NCBI GenBank assembly: GCA_003117195.1
Contig: BDSI01000031.1
Span: 967,501 to 1,031,500 of the forward strand
DNA length: 64,000 nucleotides
Direction of reading: 5' to 3'
Origin: Eudorina sp. 2006-703-Eu-15
Lineage: Eukaryota > Chlorophyta > Chlorophyceae > Chlamydomonadales > Volvocaceae
The first letter of the stretch is position 1; every line of letters begins with the position of its first letter. Shown here piece by piece: positions 1 to 12,781 of the stretch. Made by a program: the position numbers and the translations under genes. The notes under the pieces are model-generated. The model was not told the origin of the DNA. It worked only from the letters and a program-made list of their open reading frames with translations, and did no database searches.

Positions 1-1425
1 AACGAGTCGTTCATACCATCGCATGGTTTTGGGTGACAAACCCCAAAGACGGCGTTCCCCCTCCCGGATTCGCTACAATGTCGGCTACACTACAGTTCAC
101 TTTGATTCAGAGAGACCCTAGGCGATTCGATCCCCGTCCACCCAGGTTAGGGACCGTGGAATCAATTAAGTTGATCCCGCCAAGAACTGAGTACTCACGC
201 CGTGAGCAGCTTGGTCCGCATTGCCTCCTGAATGCGATGGAAACCCGCCCTGATGTGGCGCCAGTGGCGGATGGAGCCGATGCCCTGAACCACGCCCTGC
301 ATGGCGCCCCACAGCGCCGTGGCCACGGTGTACGACACACCTGTGCTGACCAGGCTCAGCAGGAACAGCACAATCACCTGCACGAGCCATGGGGAAAGGC
401 AGAGTATGCTGGGGCCGCTGCAGGTGGTTGCAGACAGTACCGTGCACGACACAGGCCCTCATCATAATTCACACGAACATACACATTTATATTTGTACAA
501 ATCCCCTGATGCATGAACGCCCGACTTCACCAGCCAAAACAGGTCCCCAGCCAAAACCAGCTGCGGGTATCCCCGCGACGTTGCAGGTGGGCCGGGGGCC
601 CATCCAAGCCTGTGCTCACCTGTGCAGCCGCCATGCAGGGGTCCAGGTCCACCGTGAAATGACGGGACCAGCCCTCAGGCCACCAGGACCACTCGATGTC
701 AAACGACCAGGCCAGCTTGTTGGTGGCCATGATCTCCTTGACCTGCGGACCCGCGGGTCGCACGATGATGAAGTAGTCGATGACGAATTTGAGGCCCAGC
801 GTGCCGCCCCACAGCACCGTGTTGCCGAACAGGTAGCTAAGACCGGTGCGGAGGTGCTTGGCGGGGTCGTACAGCGGGTTGTACGGCGAGGATGCTGTGG
901 CAGTGCCATGGCTGGGCACCAGTCGCAGCAAAATGTCGTACAGGTGACCCCGGACGTAGCCGCCGAAGTTGAGCTGCCTGCAGGGTGGATGTTTGTTTGG
1001 GAGGCAACACGGGGAGTGTTTGATGCGGGCGTGGGGGGGGGGGTTAATATAAAGAGCAAGTGGCAGGGAGGGTGATGTTGGAATGGCAGCATGAGCAGGG
1101 ACATAAAATCGTCGCGAAAGACGGGCACCAAGCTTATCAAACAAACACAGTCAAAGCATACATACAGGACAATGAGACGATATTCCAGGCCGCGCACCGG
1201 GGTCCACCCACGACGCCGACGCTTGCAGGCACTCACCGGTACAGCAGCTCGTACGCAATCAGCACGCAGCCGTACAGTACGGAGATCCACCAGTAGCAGG
1301 ACTTTCCCCCCAGCAGCGGATAGCACTACGATGCAAGGCACACACCAACGGGCATGCCCCGAAGTTCAGGCGTGTCCACACAGAAGCGGCACGCAGCTCT
1401 CAAAGCCTACTTCGAACCCTGCCTG

Positions 1426-1462
<37 letters not shown>

Positions 1463-4400
1463 AGAATTGCAACCCGCCCGCCCGCCGTGTGTGTGTGTAT
1501 GTGTGTGAGTGTGTTTAGATAAGAGACCCGTGTGTGTGTGAGTGTCTATTGGGTTGTGTGACGGGTACCGTCCGCAGTGACGGACCCAACCCTAGGCATG
1601 TCATGTACGCCTGTGCAATCTGCGACAACGACCCCCACATACTGGATCCAGGACTGTCGCACCCGTCACAGAACACGCAACTGCCAATAGACCCACGGGT
1701 CGCACCTGGTACCCATAAAAGTCGTGCTTGGGCCAGACGATGTAGGCGATGTACAGCCACACACCCAGGGCCGTCCAGGCAAGACCCAGCAGGTACAGGT
1801 GCACTATATTGTACCGCAGACCGTACATCCTGTACGGCGCCGCTGGCCCGGTTCCGCGCCGCGGCCGACCTGCGCATATCAGCCATCAGCGGGCGGCGTC
1901 GTGTCGCGTCGCGTCACGCCGTGAACGGTCAACAAGCTTCCCGCCAGATTCGGTTGGAACACGTACGCCCCGGGACGCTCCGCGATTCACACGTTGCAGT
2001 GAGACCCGTGGCCTTCCGCCTGTATTATGACAAAGGTGTTCATAAATGCACGAATCGGCCCACCCTACACCCGCCAAGATCTCTTCGCGCGACTGCGCTC
2101 TTAGTTACCCATCCTGCAACCCCTGCGTTGCAATCCCGCACCGTGGCGGGTGTTATAGGCGGGTATCTCCATGTTGCCCCTCTTCATGCTCGAGCCCGTG
2201 GACAGCACCGCCTACGGAGGGCGACAGCGACAGACGAGGAGGGCAGTGCGGCCATGAGGCGGGATCAGCCAACAGCTGGGGAGCGGTAGCTCTTGATGCA
2301 CCGCCCGAACTGCCACGACCGCTGTCGACCTTTCACACATCCCACCCGGCCCCATGTCTTCTGAATCGTCGTCTGAATCGGCAGGGCACGGAGCTGCAAG
2401 AGGGCCCGCGCGCCGCTCTCCGTTCACTGGTGTCAGAGCGTCCAAACCAGTTGGTGGGTTTAGGATTCAGGGTTGACGTCTCTCCAAACGTCTCTCCTGA
2501 AGCGCGCGCACCTGCACCCCCATCGGATGCGCTCCCCCCGAATACTCCGTCGCACGTGCACCCCCCGCGCCGTGTGCCTCACCTGCATGCTCCACAGCAG
2601 GCAGTTGGTCCCCCAGTGCATGGCCGCAGCTGAGGCGATCCAGTTCAGCATAGTGTCTCGACTCGCCCAGCTCTGCGAGGGAGGGACGCGGGAGCTGAAG
2701 TACGGTACTGCACTACGGCTCACGCACTTGCACGGTCACTGGAAGGGCCGCGGGCACTCGAAAAGGTGTTGGTGGTGCTGGGACGGATACGAGCACACCG
2801 GGTGACGGGATCCCGCTGCGCATATGTATTGCACGGTGGCTCATTCCAGCAGGCACCCTCTCTGCGTCCTCGCTGAACCCACCCAAGCGCACAGCAAGTA
2901 GAACCAGACCAGCTGGAACTGATACACGCGAGCGAACGCCAGCAGGGGCATGGCCAGGCTGCGGTGCTCCGCAAACGTCTTTCGCAGCACGTGCTGCGCC
3001 CACCAGTCCGCGGCGGCGTTGGCGCGGCGCAGGCGGCCCAGCTCCGAGGTCGCGTCGGCAGATGGCGGCTGCGCAGCTGCCGCGGCGGCAGCCTGGGGGG
3101 TCGGACACAGCGGGGCACAGCGGCCACAGACACACAGACACACAGACACACGTTGGGGCCTGCATCACACTACAGCGGAGGGTCCCCATCCCGCAGCTGG
3201 TACGGGTATCTCATGAAGGAAAACCGACTGGCAACCAACTTGCAGTTGCGTGCCAGCCCCGCAAACCCCCGCAAACCTACAGCCGCCCGCCCCTCTTCAT
3301 CCGCTCCTCCATCTCTTCCTGCCCTTCAGACTCCGCGGCACGTGTCCCACGGGCACAATCTCCCCCCCTCCCCCCCTCTCCCCGGAGGCGCAATACCCGG
3401 TCCCGGGACACAGACCTGCGTCAGCTGCTCCACCGTCAAATTGACCGCCTCTACGTCGTCGCCCGCACCGCCGCCGCCGCCGCTGCCGCTCACTCGGGGC
3501 CGCTCCCCGACTCCCGGGCGCTGCGCGGGCAGGCTGGGTGTACGGCCCGTCCCCGCGGGGCCGTGGGTGGCGTTACCGCAGCCGCCGCCGACGGCACCGC
3601 CGCCGCCTCCGCCGCCCGCGGGACTGTGCAGCAGCCTCATCAGCTGCAGGCGGTAGTGCGCCATGTCACCTTGCCAAGGGATTCGAGTCGAAGACGAGGA
3701 AGGCGGCATGTCGCCTGCGATGCGATGTCCCACAGGAGGCGGAGGGTGTGATGAGACTCTGCAACTTGTCGTGGGAGGTGAGGAGTTCGGCGGTGACTCA
3801 AGACTGATTGCAAAGGGGATACCGGGTGTCAGTGCTGCACAGGGGAGGGGGCGGTGGCCCCTGGTCTCCCACCTGGACAGATCGCCTGTCCGCACTGCAT
3901 TCGGACACCGCGGCAGGTGTTCCCGCGGGTGCTGAGGCGTAGGCGAGCCTTCTTTGAGACGACCACCCTTGGTCCCTGCCTGGAGTTTCTGGGCGCCGTT
4001 TTTGGTGCTCAGATCCCAAGGCTCAGGCAGAATGCGTCTGACCTATGTCGCTATGTGAAGAGGTATTGAGTTAAGCGGGCCCCAGCACCTACAGGTCGCG
4101 ATGCAGCCATGGCCATCCACCTACCCATGCCATGACGACGCGCGGTGCGGCTGCCTGCCCTGCCTTCGGCATCTAGCTCGGGACCCCGGGTCCAGGGATG
4201 TGTGTGTATCCCCCCTGGCTTTTTGTACGACGATACGTCCTCACGAGACCACATGTCAAGAGGCCCTTCATATGACATCGGTGAGGCCCATCACTCTACA
4301 CGGCTCGTACAGAGTACGACAAGTTCATTTCATTCACCACTCCCAGTCAAACTACACAGTCAGGTACTTACTTATCGCCAGCAGCCGCGACCAATACAGC

Positions 4401-7400
4401 TCTTCGTCGCGTGAAGCCGCGCGCGGCATCACTGGGTGTTGCGGCCGCTGCTGTGGCTTCTGGACATGCGACTGCTGCGCCGGTGGCTGTCGCATTTGAT
4501 CACCTTGCACCAGTCCGTTTGGCGCCTGTCGGGACGCGGCATACAAGCCATCCGGGCCGCCGGCCGTCGAGGCAGTGGTCGTGGCCCAAGGAAGCGCCTC
4601 TAGCGCCGCCGCCACCACCCTCGGGTGCGCCATGCTCTCCGACACGTCGTCGTATCCGATCCGCACCGCGGCCTCAAGCCCCTGTCGCCTCGCCTGGCCC
4701 AGCTCGTACACTTGCTCCGTCAGGAACAAAAACAGCGGCTGTACCACCTGTGCACATGGATGGATGAATGCATGCATGGGTGAGCAGCATTACTCCAGAA
4801 TCAGTGATGAACACAACCTTGTTAAACGTGGACTCAAGCATTTCTTGTCCACAAAGAAGAAGAACCGACAGACGAAATCATAGCCCATAAGTTCCCCCAT
4901 GGGAGATATCTTATGCACCACTGTAGACAGGGCGTTCCTCGTTGCACACAGCCCTCAGCCCACCCGGGTGAGGAATGGCGCGCCACCGCCACCGCCGGTG
5001 CAGTCTGAGCCGCCTCCGCCACCGCCACCCGCAGACTGCTTCCCCGCGTCCAAAGCCGCATCGGCCGCCCCAACAACGCCAGCCAGCGCCGCGTCCACCG
5101 CCGCCTCGTTCGGGCAGAAGCGGAGCAGCAGCTCCCGGTAGTCCGCAACAGCGACCCAGGGCTCCCAAGTGGGTGACGTGGGCGTGCTGCCGTTGGGCCT
5201 CAGTCCCGTGTGGAGCCGCTGCTGCCTTGGCTGTGGCGGCGCTGCCGACGCCACCGCAAGGCAGGCCGCCGTCACATCGGCTGCGCCTGGTGCCGCGAAG
5301 GCGCTGCCGGCCATTGTGGAGGCACTTGTCGCGAATGTACCGATTTCAGGGGGCAGAGGCAGGCAGGGCGAATCGGGCACCACGCCGAGCCGTCGCCTGC
5401 CACTGGCATCGGCGGCGGCGGCGGGCAGGTAGAGTTCTCCAGTGGTGCTGCCCCACGCCCCTCGAGTCCGGTCAAGTTCGCCCCGCGCATCGTCGGCCAA
5501 CACCGCCGACGCCGGTGAACGCGACAGGGGCCCAGCTGCGCCATGGGCCTTGCCGTGCAAGCTGTACGTGGCAGACACCGATCCATCTGCCATGACTGTG
5601 ATGCGCAGCGCGTCATGGCTCTGTACGACACCCTCGGCGGTGTCGGCGGGAGTGGAGATCGGGAACCTGTCATGACGGGCAGTGGGCTCCCAACCGCCGT
5701 TCGGGTCACCGCCTCCGCCGCCGCCGCCGCTGAGGCTCTTCATGTCACCGCCGATCCTAAAAGTCGCCTCTTGTAGCAGTCCTGCGCCGCTCCCGTCATC
5801 GACCCCGCCGTCGTCCTCGCCTGTTTGTGCACGACGGTATCTGTCGTGCAGAGCTTGAACGGCGCGAAGCAGGCTAGGCCCAAGTGCCGCGACCCATGGC
5901 TGCTTCGGGAGGTCTGATAACGCGGTTTGATGCAGCCGGATGTGGCCCAGGACCTGCATGAGTGGTAATGTAGATGCGTTTGTTTGACAAAGTAATTCAC
6001 CCATGTGCAAGTGCATGCCGCAATTGGAGAGCCGATGGGACATTCAATATCCTATCATAAAGTTGGAGGACGGAGGTGAGTGTCGATTGCAAGGAGAGCT
6101 TGGGCCGCAGCCCTACAGGGACTGAGATGTTACGAGATCCGGGGATAGAAGGATGTATTGCAAGTCATCATGCAGGCACCCTCCCTCGACAGGACCATCA
6201 CATGCTCTCTCGGCCCCCCCCCCGCCTCTCCCTCACTCTTTCTTAGGCATGCTCTCACCTGCTTAGCCTGCCAGCTCCTCTGCGCGCAGAAGAATATGAA
6301 CCAGAGCATTTCGGGCGTGTGGCGCAGGTTGGCTGCCTCGCTGTACACCAGCCAGTAAAGCGCCAGATCCTGTGGTTTGTACCGCAAATGTTCGGCAACA
6401 AAAGTCACGAATACATCGTGTTCAAGGCCAACGAGTCGTAGGATGCCATCGCGCGTCATCGACGGAAACGGGGAGCAGGGCTCAGGTCTGTGAATGGCCC
6501 CCTGACCTCCACTTCTTCGCTACCCAGACACCCAGGACGGGGACCCACCGCGGCTTCTTGGTGCAGGGACTCCAAGTTGGGCTGGGGATGGTGGGGCCTG
6601 CCGGCCGGCCGCAATTGCGCGGCCTTGAGCCATGTGTTGTACGGCTGGAATATGGTGGTGTGCAGGTCACGGACTGCGCAGGCCAAACGCGCAAAGCTCG
6701 CGGGAGTACCCGGCGCAGCTGCAGGGAGGGAACACACAGTACAGCAGGGGGTTATGTGTAAACGGTTTCACCAGGAATGCAAGCCATGAAGTTGGCCTGA
6801 GACAGCCTGAGCTGCTGCCCAGATGGCTGGGGGCCGCAGACCTAGCACACTGTCAACACAACCGCAAATCGCTAATACACGCCAAGAAGCCATAGCCTTC
6901 CTCACCGGTTAGCCTGCACCTGCTGGCGACATCCCGGAGTGCCGCCGTAAGAGTGTTCGCTGCTAGGAAAACTGTAGAGGGATGCCATTGCGGTTGTGGG
7001 GTGCCCCTAGGACCGGAGGGTGCCTGCAATGGGAATTTCACGATTGGATAACAGAATACCCAGGCAAAAAAAGCCTTTTTATTCAACCATACATACTCCA
7101 TCTATTTCAGATTAAAAGGATAATACACGTAGCTGTTCTGGAGCGTACTGCACATCAAATAGAGTGCGTACAAAAGTCATACGTGCAAAATAAACATGTA
7201 AATTGCTACGTACTGAAGGAACCATTGCTGCGAACAGCGTGTTGGCCGCGACGCGGTCGCGACCTGAAGGTAGCTGTTGCCGATGAGCTTTCTCGCTAAC
7301 ATCATCTCACCTTTCGCGAGGTTGCAAATATTTGAAAGCCCAACTGAACTCCCAGACCAAGGCAATACTGTGGGCAAAAGTAGCATTTAGGAAAAGTGAC

Positions 7401-7538
7401 TCGCGCCGTTGCCGCCACAACCACCGAGGCAGCGCTTAGAGACACCAAAGTCAGTGACCATATCGAAATATATAAATTGATCCATTGTCCCATGCATTCA
7501 CTTACCGTCGCGACCGTGTCCTCCCAGGTGTCTTCCAT
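1..7538 (-). CDS. Callose synthase (1,3-beta-glucan synthase, GT48/FKS family), 5' part, truncated by the window edge
   Basis: A membrane enzyme that would make 1,3-beta-glucan from UDP-glucose at the plasma membrane or a division septum. Sixteen exons can be joined in one frame: 7506-7538, 7311-7367, 7214-7273, 6906-7023, 6532-6718 (donor weak), 6259-6487, 4964-5953, 4372-4747, 3416-3714, 2883-3092, 2583-2672, 2142-2211, 1706-1869, 1237-1325, 620-977, 199-377, giving about 1,170 residues. FKS1 domain 1 is recognised by ALYWLVYSEAANLRHTPE (about residues 185-205) and by YDDVSESM in exon 8. A block like the plant RKTF(V)EHRS motif (RKTFAEHRSLAMPLLAF) starts the first membrane region (residues about 800-1170). 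Exons 15-16 match the plant segment ending in ...VEIxxLVGPxKxIM and the next helix. The catalytic GT48 domain would lie left of position 1. Exon 7 adds about 330 low-complexity residues. The N-terminus is shorter than in plants. Family call firm; exact exon edges inferred from splice sites and phase. Confidence 0.85.
1428..1548 (+). repeat. TG-anchored composite repeat, copy A
   Basis: A (TG)n tract of about 34 bases is followed by TTAGAATTGCAACCCGCC with CCGCC repeats, more TG, then TTTAGATAAGAGACCC and more TG. Both modules recur at 58490-58635. It lies in the callose synthase intron between exons 14 (1237-1325) and 13 (1706-1869). Confidence 0.85.
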
Positions 7539-8655
7539 GTTATCCGCTCAAGAATTTGGCGAATCCCAAAACCACCATGCGGAGAGGCAACGGAGTAGGG
7601 AAATCACCCAATAAGGTAAAGCAAGCCGAGTGCTGTAGTCGTCACCTAGAACCTATTGATGTGACCGCACATCCTCGCGGTTTTAATGCTGCCTCGGGAT
7701 CACAGGCGGAACCAAGCACGCCGATTGTCGCCATTATGGTTGAGCCTCAACAATATTACTAGTTATTATAAGTACAGCGAACCCCGTAGCAGCACATTCG
7801 AGCAGCTTTTTGCTGCCAGTTTCATCAATGTACAGCCCGCTCGGGATCCGAATCCAGGTCAGCTGCTTGGAAGGTGGCGGGTCTTGATAGATTAAATACA
7901 GCGATGCTTTGTAAGAACCACCATACTCAGTTTCTTTCTAGTCGCTGCGCTCAATATATCCAGGTCACCAAAAGCGGACTACCAAGCCTTAACGCCGCTT
8001 ACAGTGACGTTACGGAGGATCAGCGAGGATAAAGAATGAAAAACGGGTCATGCCATTACGCACTGAGGCCTCGCCCAAGGCAACGATATCAGTATTCACA
8101 AGATTCTGAACGTCTACCCTCGCCCGTGAAATCGTTCCTTTAATCTGCGAGGTCGCTCACGTGAGCAGAATGACATCCCCGGTCCCCCGGTCCCCTGGTT
8201 CCCCTAGCAAAGAACAACCACACGGCATGTAAACGACTTCAGACACTGTAGGGGACACTTGTAACTCGGAACCGGAAAGAAAGCGTAACTACAGGGCTGC
8301 GACCTGTACTGGACGATGCCGAGCGGGACTCCGCTGCAGGACAGCAGCGGTGCAGGCAGGCAGGGAAAGCTCAGGAACGCAGAAAAGCAAGGGCATGAGT
8401 CAGCCAGGGGAACCCACACACCCGCGCCTGGTTCGGGTTTGCCTGTTCTGTCCGAGCCTGTTCCCCCACACTCGTATCCCGACACAGGTTATTACCCCTC
8501 CGCACGTGCTGAACGAGTGCGCTGTCACTGGTTGCTGTGTCTCTTTCCAGCTGTTTCCAGCAAGACCGGTCCCGCTGCTGCAGCGTGCCGACGGCCGTGC
8601 AGTTGTTCCGCCGGGCCCCAACTGCTGGTGCAGGTGCCTGAAGTTCTTTCGCATT

Positions 8656-8850
8656 TGGGGGTTAAATTGCAAAAAGAAAGAAACCCGAAACGAACCCGGG
8701 CGCACCCATAAATACTCATAATACTTACGTGGCGAGGTACCTGCATCGCAGTGCAAGGATAGAGACCGCGCGCCTGGCGGCGCAGGCGCAGGCGCGCGGC
8801 GGCGCGGCCGCGCGGCCGCCGGTGCAACAGCTAGCAAAATGCGGACCTTG
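8656..8850 (-). repeat. Dispersed ~190-bp element, copy 1 (minus orientation)
   Basis: The reverse complement shares an ordered series of blocks with 37048-37225: a GCACTTTG/GCATTTTG start, GCTGTTGCACCGGCGGC, a CG-rich core, CTGCxATGCAGGTACCTC, CCACGTAAGTATT, GCCCGGGTTCGTTT, and an end TTTCTTTCTTT...CAATTTAACCCC. The two copies lie 28 kb apart in opposite orientation, one intergenic and one intronic, as expected of a small non-autonomous mobile element. No coding capacity and no certain terminal inverted repeat were found. Confidence 0.75.
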
Positions 8851-9617
8851 CTTTTGGGGCATTGACGCGGAGGCGAGGGAAAGGTCGTGCTGTGCGACAG
8901 TTCTTACATCATTAATGACAGTGGACCCCGCGGGCCATCGGTGCCCGCTTCGTCCACCACAGCGGTCCGTGAGGAGCTGTGCCGGCCGTGCTACTGCTGT
9001 TGCAGGAGTTGCCCCCAGGCCACTCATCCGCCGAGCTGTTGAGATGGAGCCGCCGTGGACCCCTGGCCCACCTTGGTTTGCACGTGACAAGGCGCGAGAG
9101 GGCGCGCATCAATGAGGGCCAGAAGGATCTCGCGTACTGCAAGGCTGCGCACTGACACGGGGCGGGGGGTGTCATGCTGCCACGCGCACCACCGCGGGAC
9201 TTCAAGAGCGCGCACAGGTTTCCACAAATGTACGGCACACGAGGGTCGCCGGCAGCCGTCCCCGAGTCGCGCTCAGCAGTCAGGTTGGTTACGGTAAAAG
9301 AGTGTTACAGGTCATGGCGGGGCCGCCGCGCGCGCGCCGCGAACACTCCTGCCTTGTCGAACTTCCAGGGAGTCCTCGACCCCAGTCCAGGGACCCCTGC
9401 CCCCTCCAATGGTGCCCCCTCCAGCGGGCGCCACCACCACCACCACCACCACCACCCCGTCAAATGCTGATGATCTGAAAAGTCCGCTTTTCGACCTGCT
9501 CACGCCGCGGCTCAACTGCGCGTTGGCAACCGCTCCCAATGCCTCTTATCTAAGTCAGTCTAGGTCAATAAGTCAGTCGGTGAACCCAGGGCCCAGTGCG
9601 CGCAATTGACTCCAAGC

Positions 9618-9682
9618 GCAAGCAGCACACAGTTACCGCAAGCAGCACAGCACACAGTTACCGCAAGCAGCACAGCACACAG
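9618..9682. repeat. Short tandem array, ~25-bp unit
   Basis: Three consecutive units built on GCAAGCAGCACAGCACACAG followed by TTACC. The first unit lacks five bases and the last lacks the TTACC end. It lies in the spacer upstream of the callose synthase gene. Confidence 0.85.
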
Positions 9683-11999
9683 ACGAACCGACGACCAAAG
9701 CGCTCGGCGCTGAACTGCTGCTGGTGTAGCCGCCGCCCAAGTCCACCCCACTCCGACGCGAGTCCCTACCAACTGCGCCGCGGAACGGCCCGCCACCGGA
9801 GACCCGCCGGGCAGTACCCGTATCTTATGAACCCGAATTCATCCCGACTCCCACACGAGCCTCAGCGCGAGATACGATACGACGACAATCAGACACCAAG
9901 CCCCGCCTTGGGATCGGTCCCGGCGCGACACATCCCACAGAACGCCCCAAGCGCAAGTTTGCACACAGACACCGATAGACAGCGACGCCCCCGGCGAGTG
10001 CGTCCCAGAGCTTCGACGCTGCTCCTGCGCTGCACGTGAACTAGCCAGCCACCCAATCGTGATGCATCTTGACATTCCGCCAACCTTCCCTGGCTAGGCA
10101 CACCTTCAGACTTGCCCACGCTAGTACGCCTCTGCCAGTCCCACTGCCACGTACGGCATGCCCTCGACATGTAAGGTATGCCCTCGGAGAAGCGCAGCAT
10201 TCGGACGGGCCGCCCCCAGCAGACCCTCCCTAGCGCAGAGCCTGACGGGCCGTTATCCCGACAGCTCAATTCAGTTACTGTGTCGGCCCCCTGAGCCCAT
10301 CAAAGCCGGCAAACTCCTCAAAGACCCCCCAGACCGGTTCATCGCATCGCGAAGGTAACAGCTTCAGCACCATTCGAGCGGATGTCGCACCATGCGTTAC
10401 GCCATCGCCGCATTCAAAGCGGCGCAGCACCTCCTGGGAAGCCAAGCCAGCTAGGCCTCGCCCAACGCCCTTCACACTCCTACAGACAAGAAAACGGTAC
10501 GGCGCAAATATGACACAGGGAAAAACACGTACCCCCTGGCCCCCAACGGAAGGGCGCCGCTGTCGACGCTGAAGCCATAAATGCCATCGGCACATCATTG
10601 GGAGGAACGACGACGCCTCCCGGGCGCTGCAGAGCTGCCAACGATGACTTGGGTATGTGTGAGCAGCGTTATCTTTTTGCGATTCACGGCATCTCGTATA
10701 CCTTTATCAACATCGACCTCCAGCATAGCACAAGGCGCAGACGCAGAGCACACAGCAAAACGCACAACCCCAGAGAATGGCTAGCAGTGCATTCGCAGCC
10801 CACTCAACAACCCAACCAAGTCGAGACGGATGGGCGTGTTCGTGCTTCACAAAACGATGGGGCACGCCAAGCGAGGACATGGCATAAGTATCAAGGGCAG
10901 GCAAAGGTTGTAGCGGATGCAATCGCGAACCATTGGAGCATGTTTAATGCAGGATAACTCTGCCGCGCGGCAAATCTCGAAACCAACCTACGGCGCCGGA
11001 TTGGTACCCGGATTGGTCTTTGTGCCGACCGGGGCCCGAACGAATGTACGGCCATTCGTCTGTGCGCGTGCTGCCCCTGCATCAGCCTCAAAAGAGCTTC
11101 CTCCGCAAGTGGTGGGGGGGACTGGATGAAGGGATTTCGGTGTTCGGTTTTGCACCCTATCCCAGAAAGGCACGGCCGGTACCCATTGCGAAGGGCGCGC
11201 CCACTCCATTCCACAAACACAAACACAACGCAACACCCAGCTTCTACAAGTCGAGTAAAAGGCGGGCCGCCGCTCAAAACGCACGGCGAGCATATGCAGC
11301 GGGGACAGGTCCCATAAAATAGGTGAGGCGGCACTGCGGCGTTTGATTCTGCCGCACGCACCCACGCGCACCCTCCGCATGGGGCTTTCGGTCGCCTCCG
11401 CCGAAGTGCTCTAGGGCGCCCCGCCCCGCCAAAACACATTCGCAAGAGGCGCCACCCGTGGATCGCGGCCGTGTCAGCAGCGGCTGCACGCCGTTGTCGT
11501 CGGCCATATGACATGGCGGCTCCGTGGAGCAACGTGCGCCACCCACAGCCCACCACCCGAGCCATCACGGCCCCCGCATCACCGCCTCTCCGAGTCCCAA
11601 CCCCCTCCTATACTCCTGACCTCCCACCTCGAAACGGGCCCTCGATCCGCTTGGTAGTTATCCCGCCACGATTGCGCCATCCATATCCAACATATCACAG
11701 ACACCAACCTGCCGCTCCCGCCACCGCCCTGCACTTGAACCCATTATTGTTGCAATTCGTAGACACAGCCCACGGACCTAACCCCTCGCATCCTATCATG
11801 CCCTCACACCCTCTTCGGCAGCGTGGCGGCTCAGGGTCTGCTAGAAGCGACTCCTGGTCAGCAGCTTCTTTGCGAGCTCCGCCGACGGTTCTCCATCGCC
11901 CTCCAAATTCACAAAACAAACGCATATACGCATCAGTTTGAGGCAAGTTTGCAGTAATCTATTGCATGTCGTCTGCCAGTGCCAGTGGCCCCCACCACA

Positions 12000-12035
12000 G
12001 CACACACACACACACACCGGGTTTCTCGCTTCACA
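12000..12035 (-). repeat. TG-anchored module, copy E (minus orientation)
   Basis: The reverse complement reads GAAGCGAGAAACCCGG followed by (TG)n, close to the TTGATGAGAAACCC module of copy B. This is a single module. Confidence 0.55.
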
Positions 12036-12781
12036 CGCCCCAACCGCCCGAAGCCTGCTGCGTGTTTTAAGAGCCGCGCCATCATTCCGTGACCCAGCGC
12101 TCCCCGCCCCGCACTTGACAACATGACAAGTCCGACAACCCGATAGCTTGTCTGCGCACCGCAAGGCGCCAATTTGCCCACGCAGCGCCGAGCAAGCCGG
12201 TTACTTCTTGTCACACCGCTGTTGGCCGCGGGCCGAGGACCGCTGCTGGCGAACACAAACGAAACGCTGAGCCCCTGGCACTCATCTTTCCCAACAGGAC
12301 CCCTTCGCCATCGTGAGAGATGGATGGACCCGGATGCACTCCCGAGTGCATAGACACGAATTGATACAGCGGTACATGTCGTGCGCCTCGCAATTTCCCG
12401 CCCGCCCCACGCCCAGCCCTCCCCAGCCACCGTCTTGCCGTATCTGGGCGCGGACCTTCAGGCGCCGAGGTTGCGGCCGCGCACCTTCTGGTGGTACTGG
12501 CGCATCTCTCCAACCTCCCCTCCCAGCCACCCAGCCACCCACTCGCTCAATCGGCCAAGACCTGAGCAGGCTGACTTACGCAGGCAGACCTGAGCTGATG
12601 CTGCAAACACAGGTAGCCCCCGTTTTGCAGTCGTCCTTCTCGTCCGGGCTTTCATCCGCCGCCGCCTCCTCCCCTTCCGTCCATCAGGCTCCGCGCCTCC
12701 AGCTCCGCGCCCTGTCCGCACACCCCCCCGCCCGACCGTGGTCAGATCCCCGCCTCCCACCGGTGCCCGCCCGCACCGGTC

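Larger units (their letters stand above)
7539..12781. other. Spacer between the callose synthase 5' end and the SpoVS-like gene 3' end
   Basis: No convincing gene is seen on either strand. Short open frames exist but lack recognisable domains and cannot be chained through splice sites. The stretch contains an approximately 190-bp dispersed element (8656-8850), a CCA trinucleotide run near 9431-9456, a short tandem array (9618-9682), and a CA tract with an attached TG-family module near 12000-12035. It must hold the callose synthase promoter, upstream of 7538, and the 3' untranslated region of the minus-strand gene ending at 12782. No clear TATA box was recognised. Confidence 0.5.
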
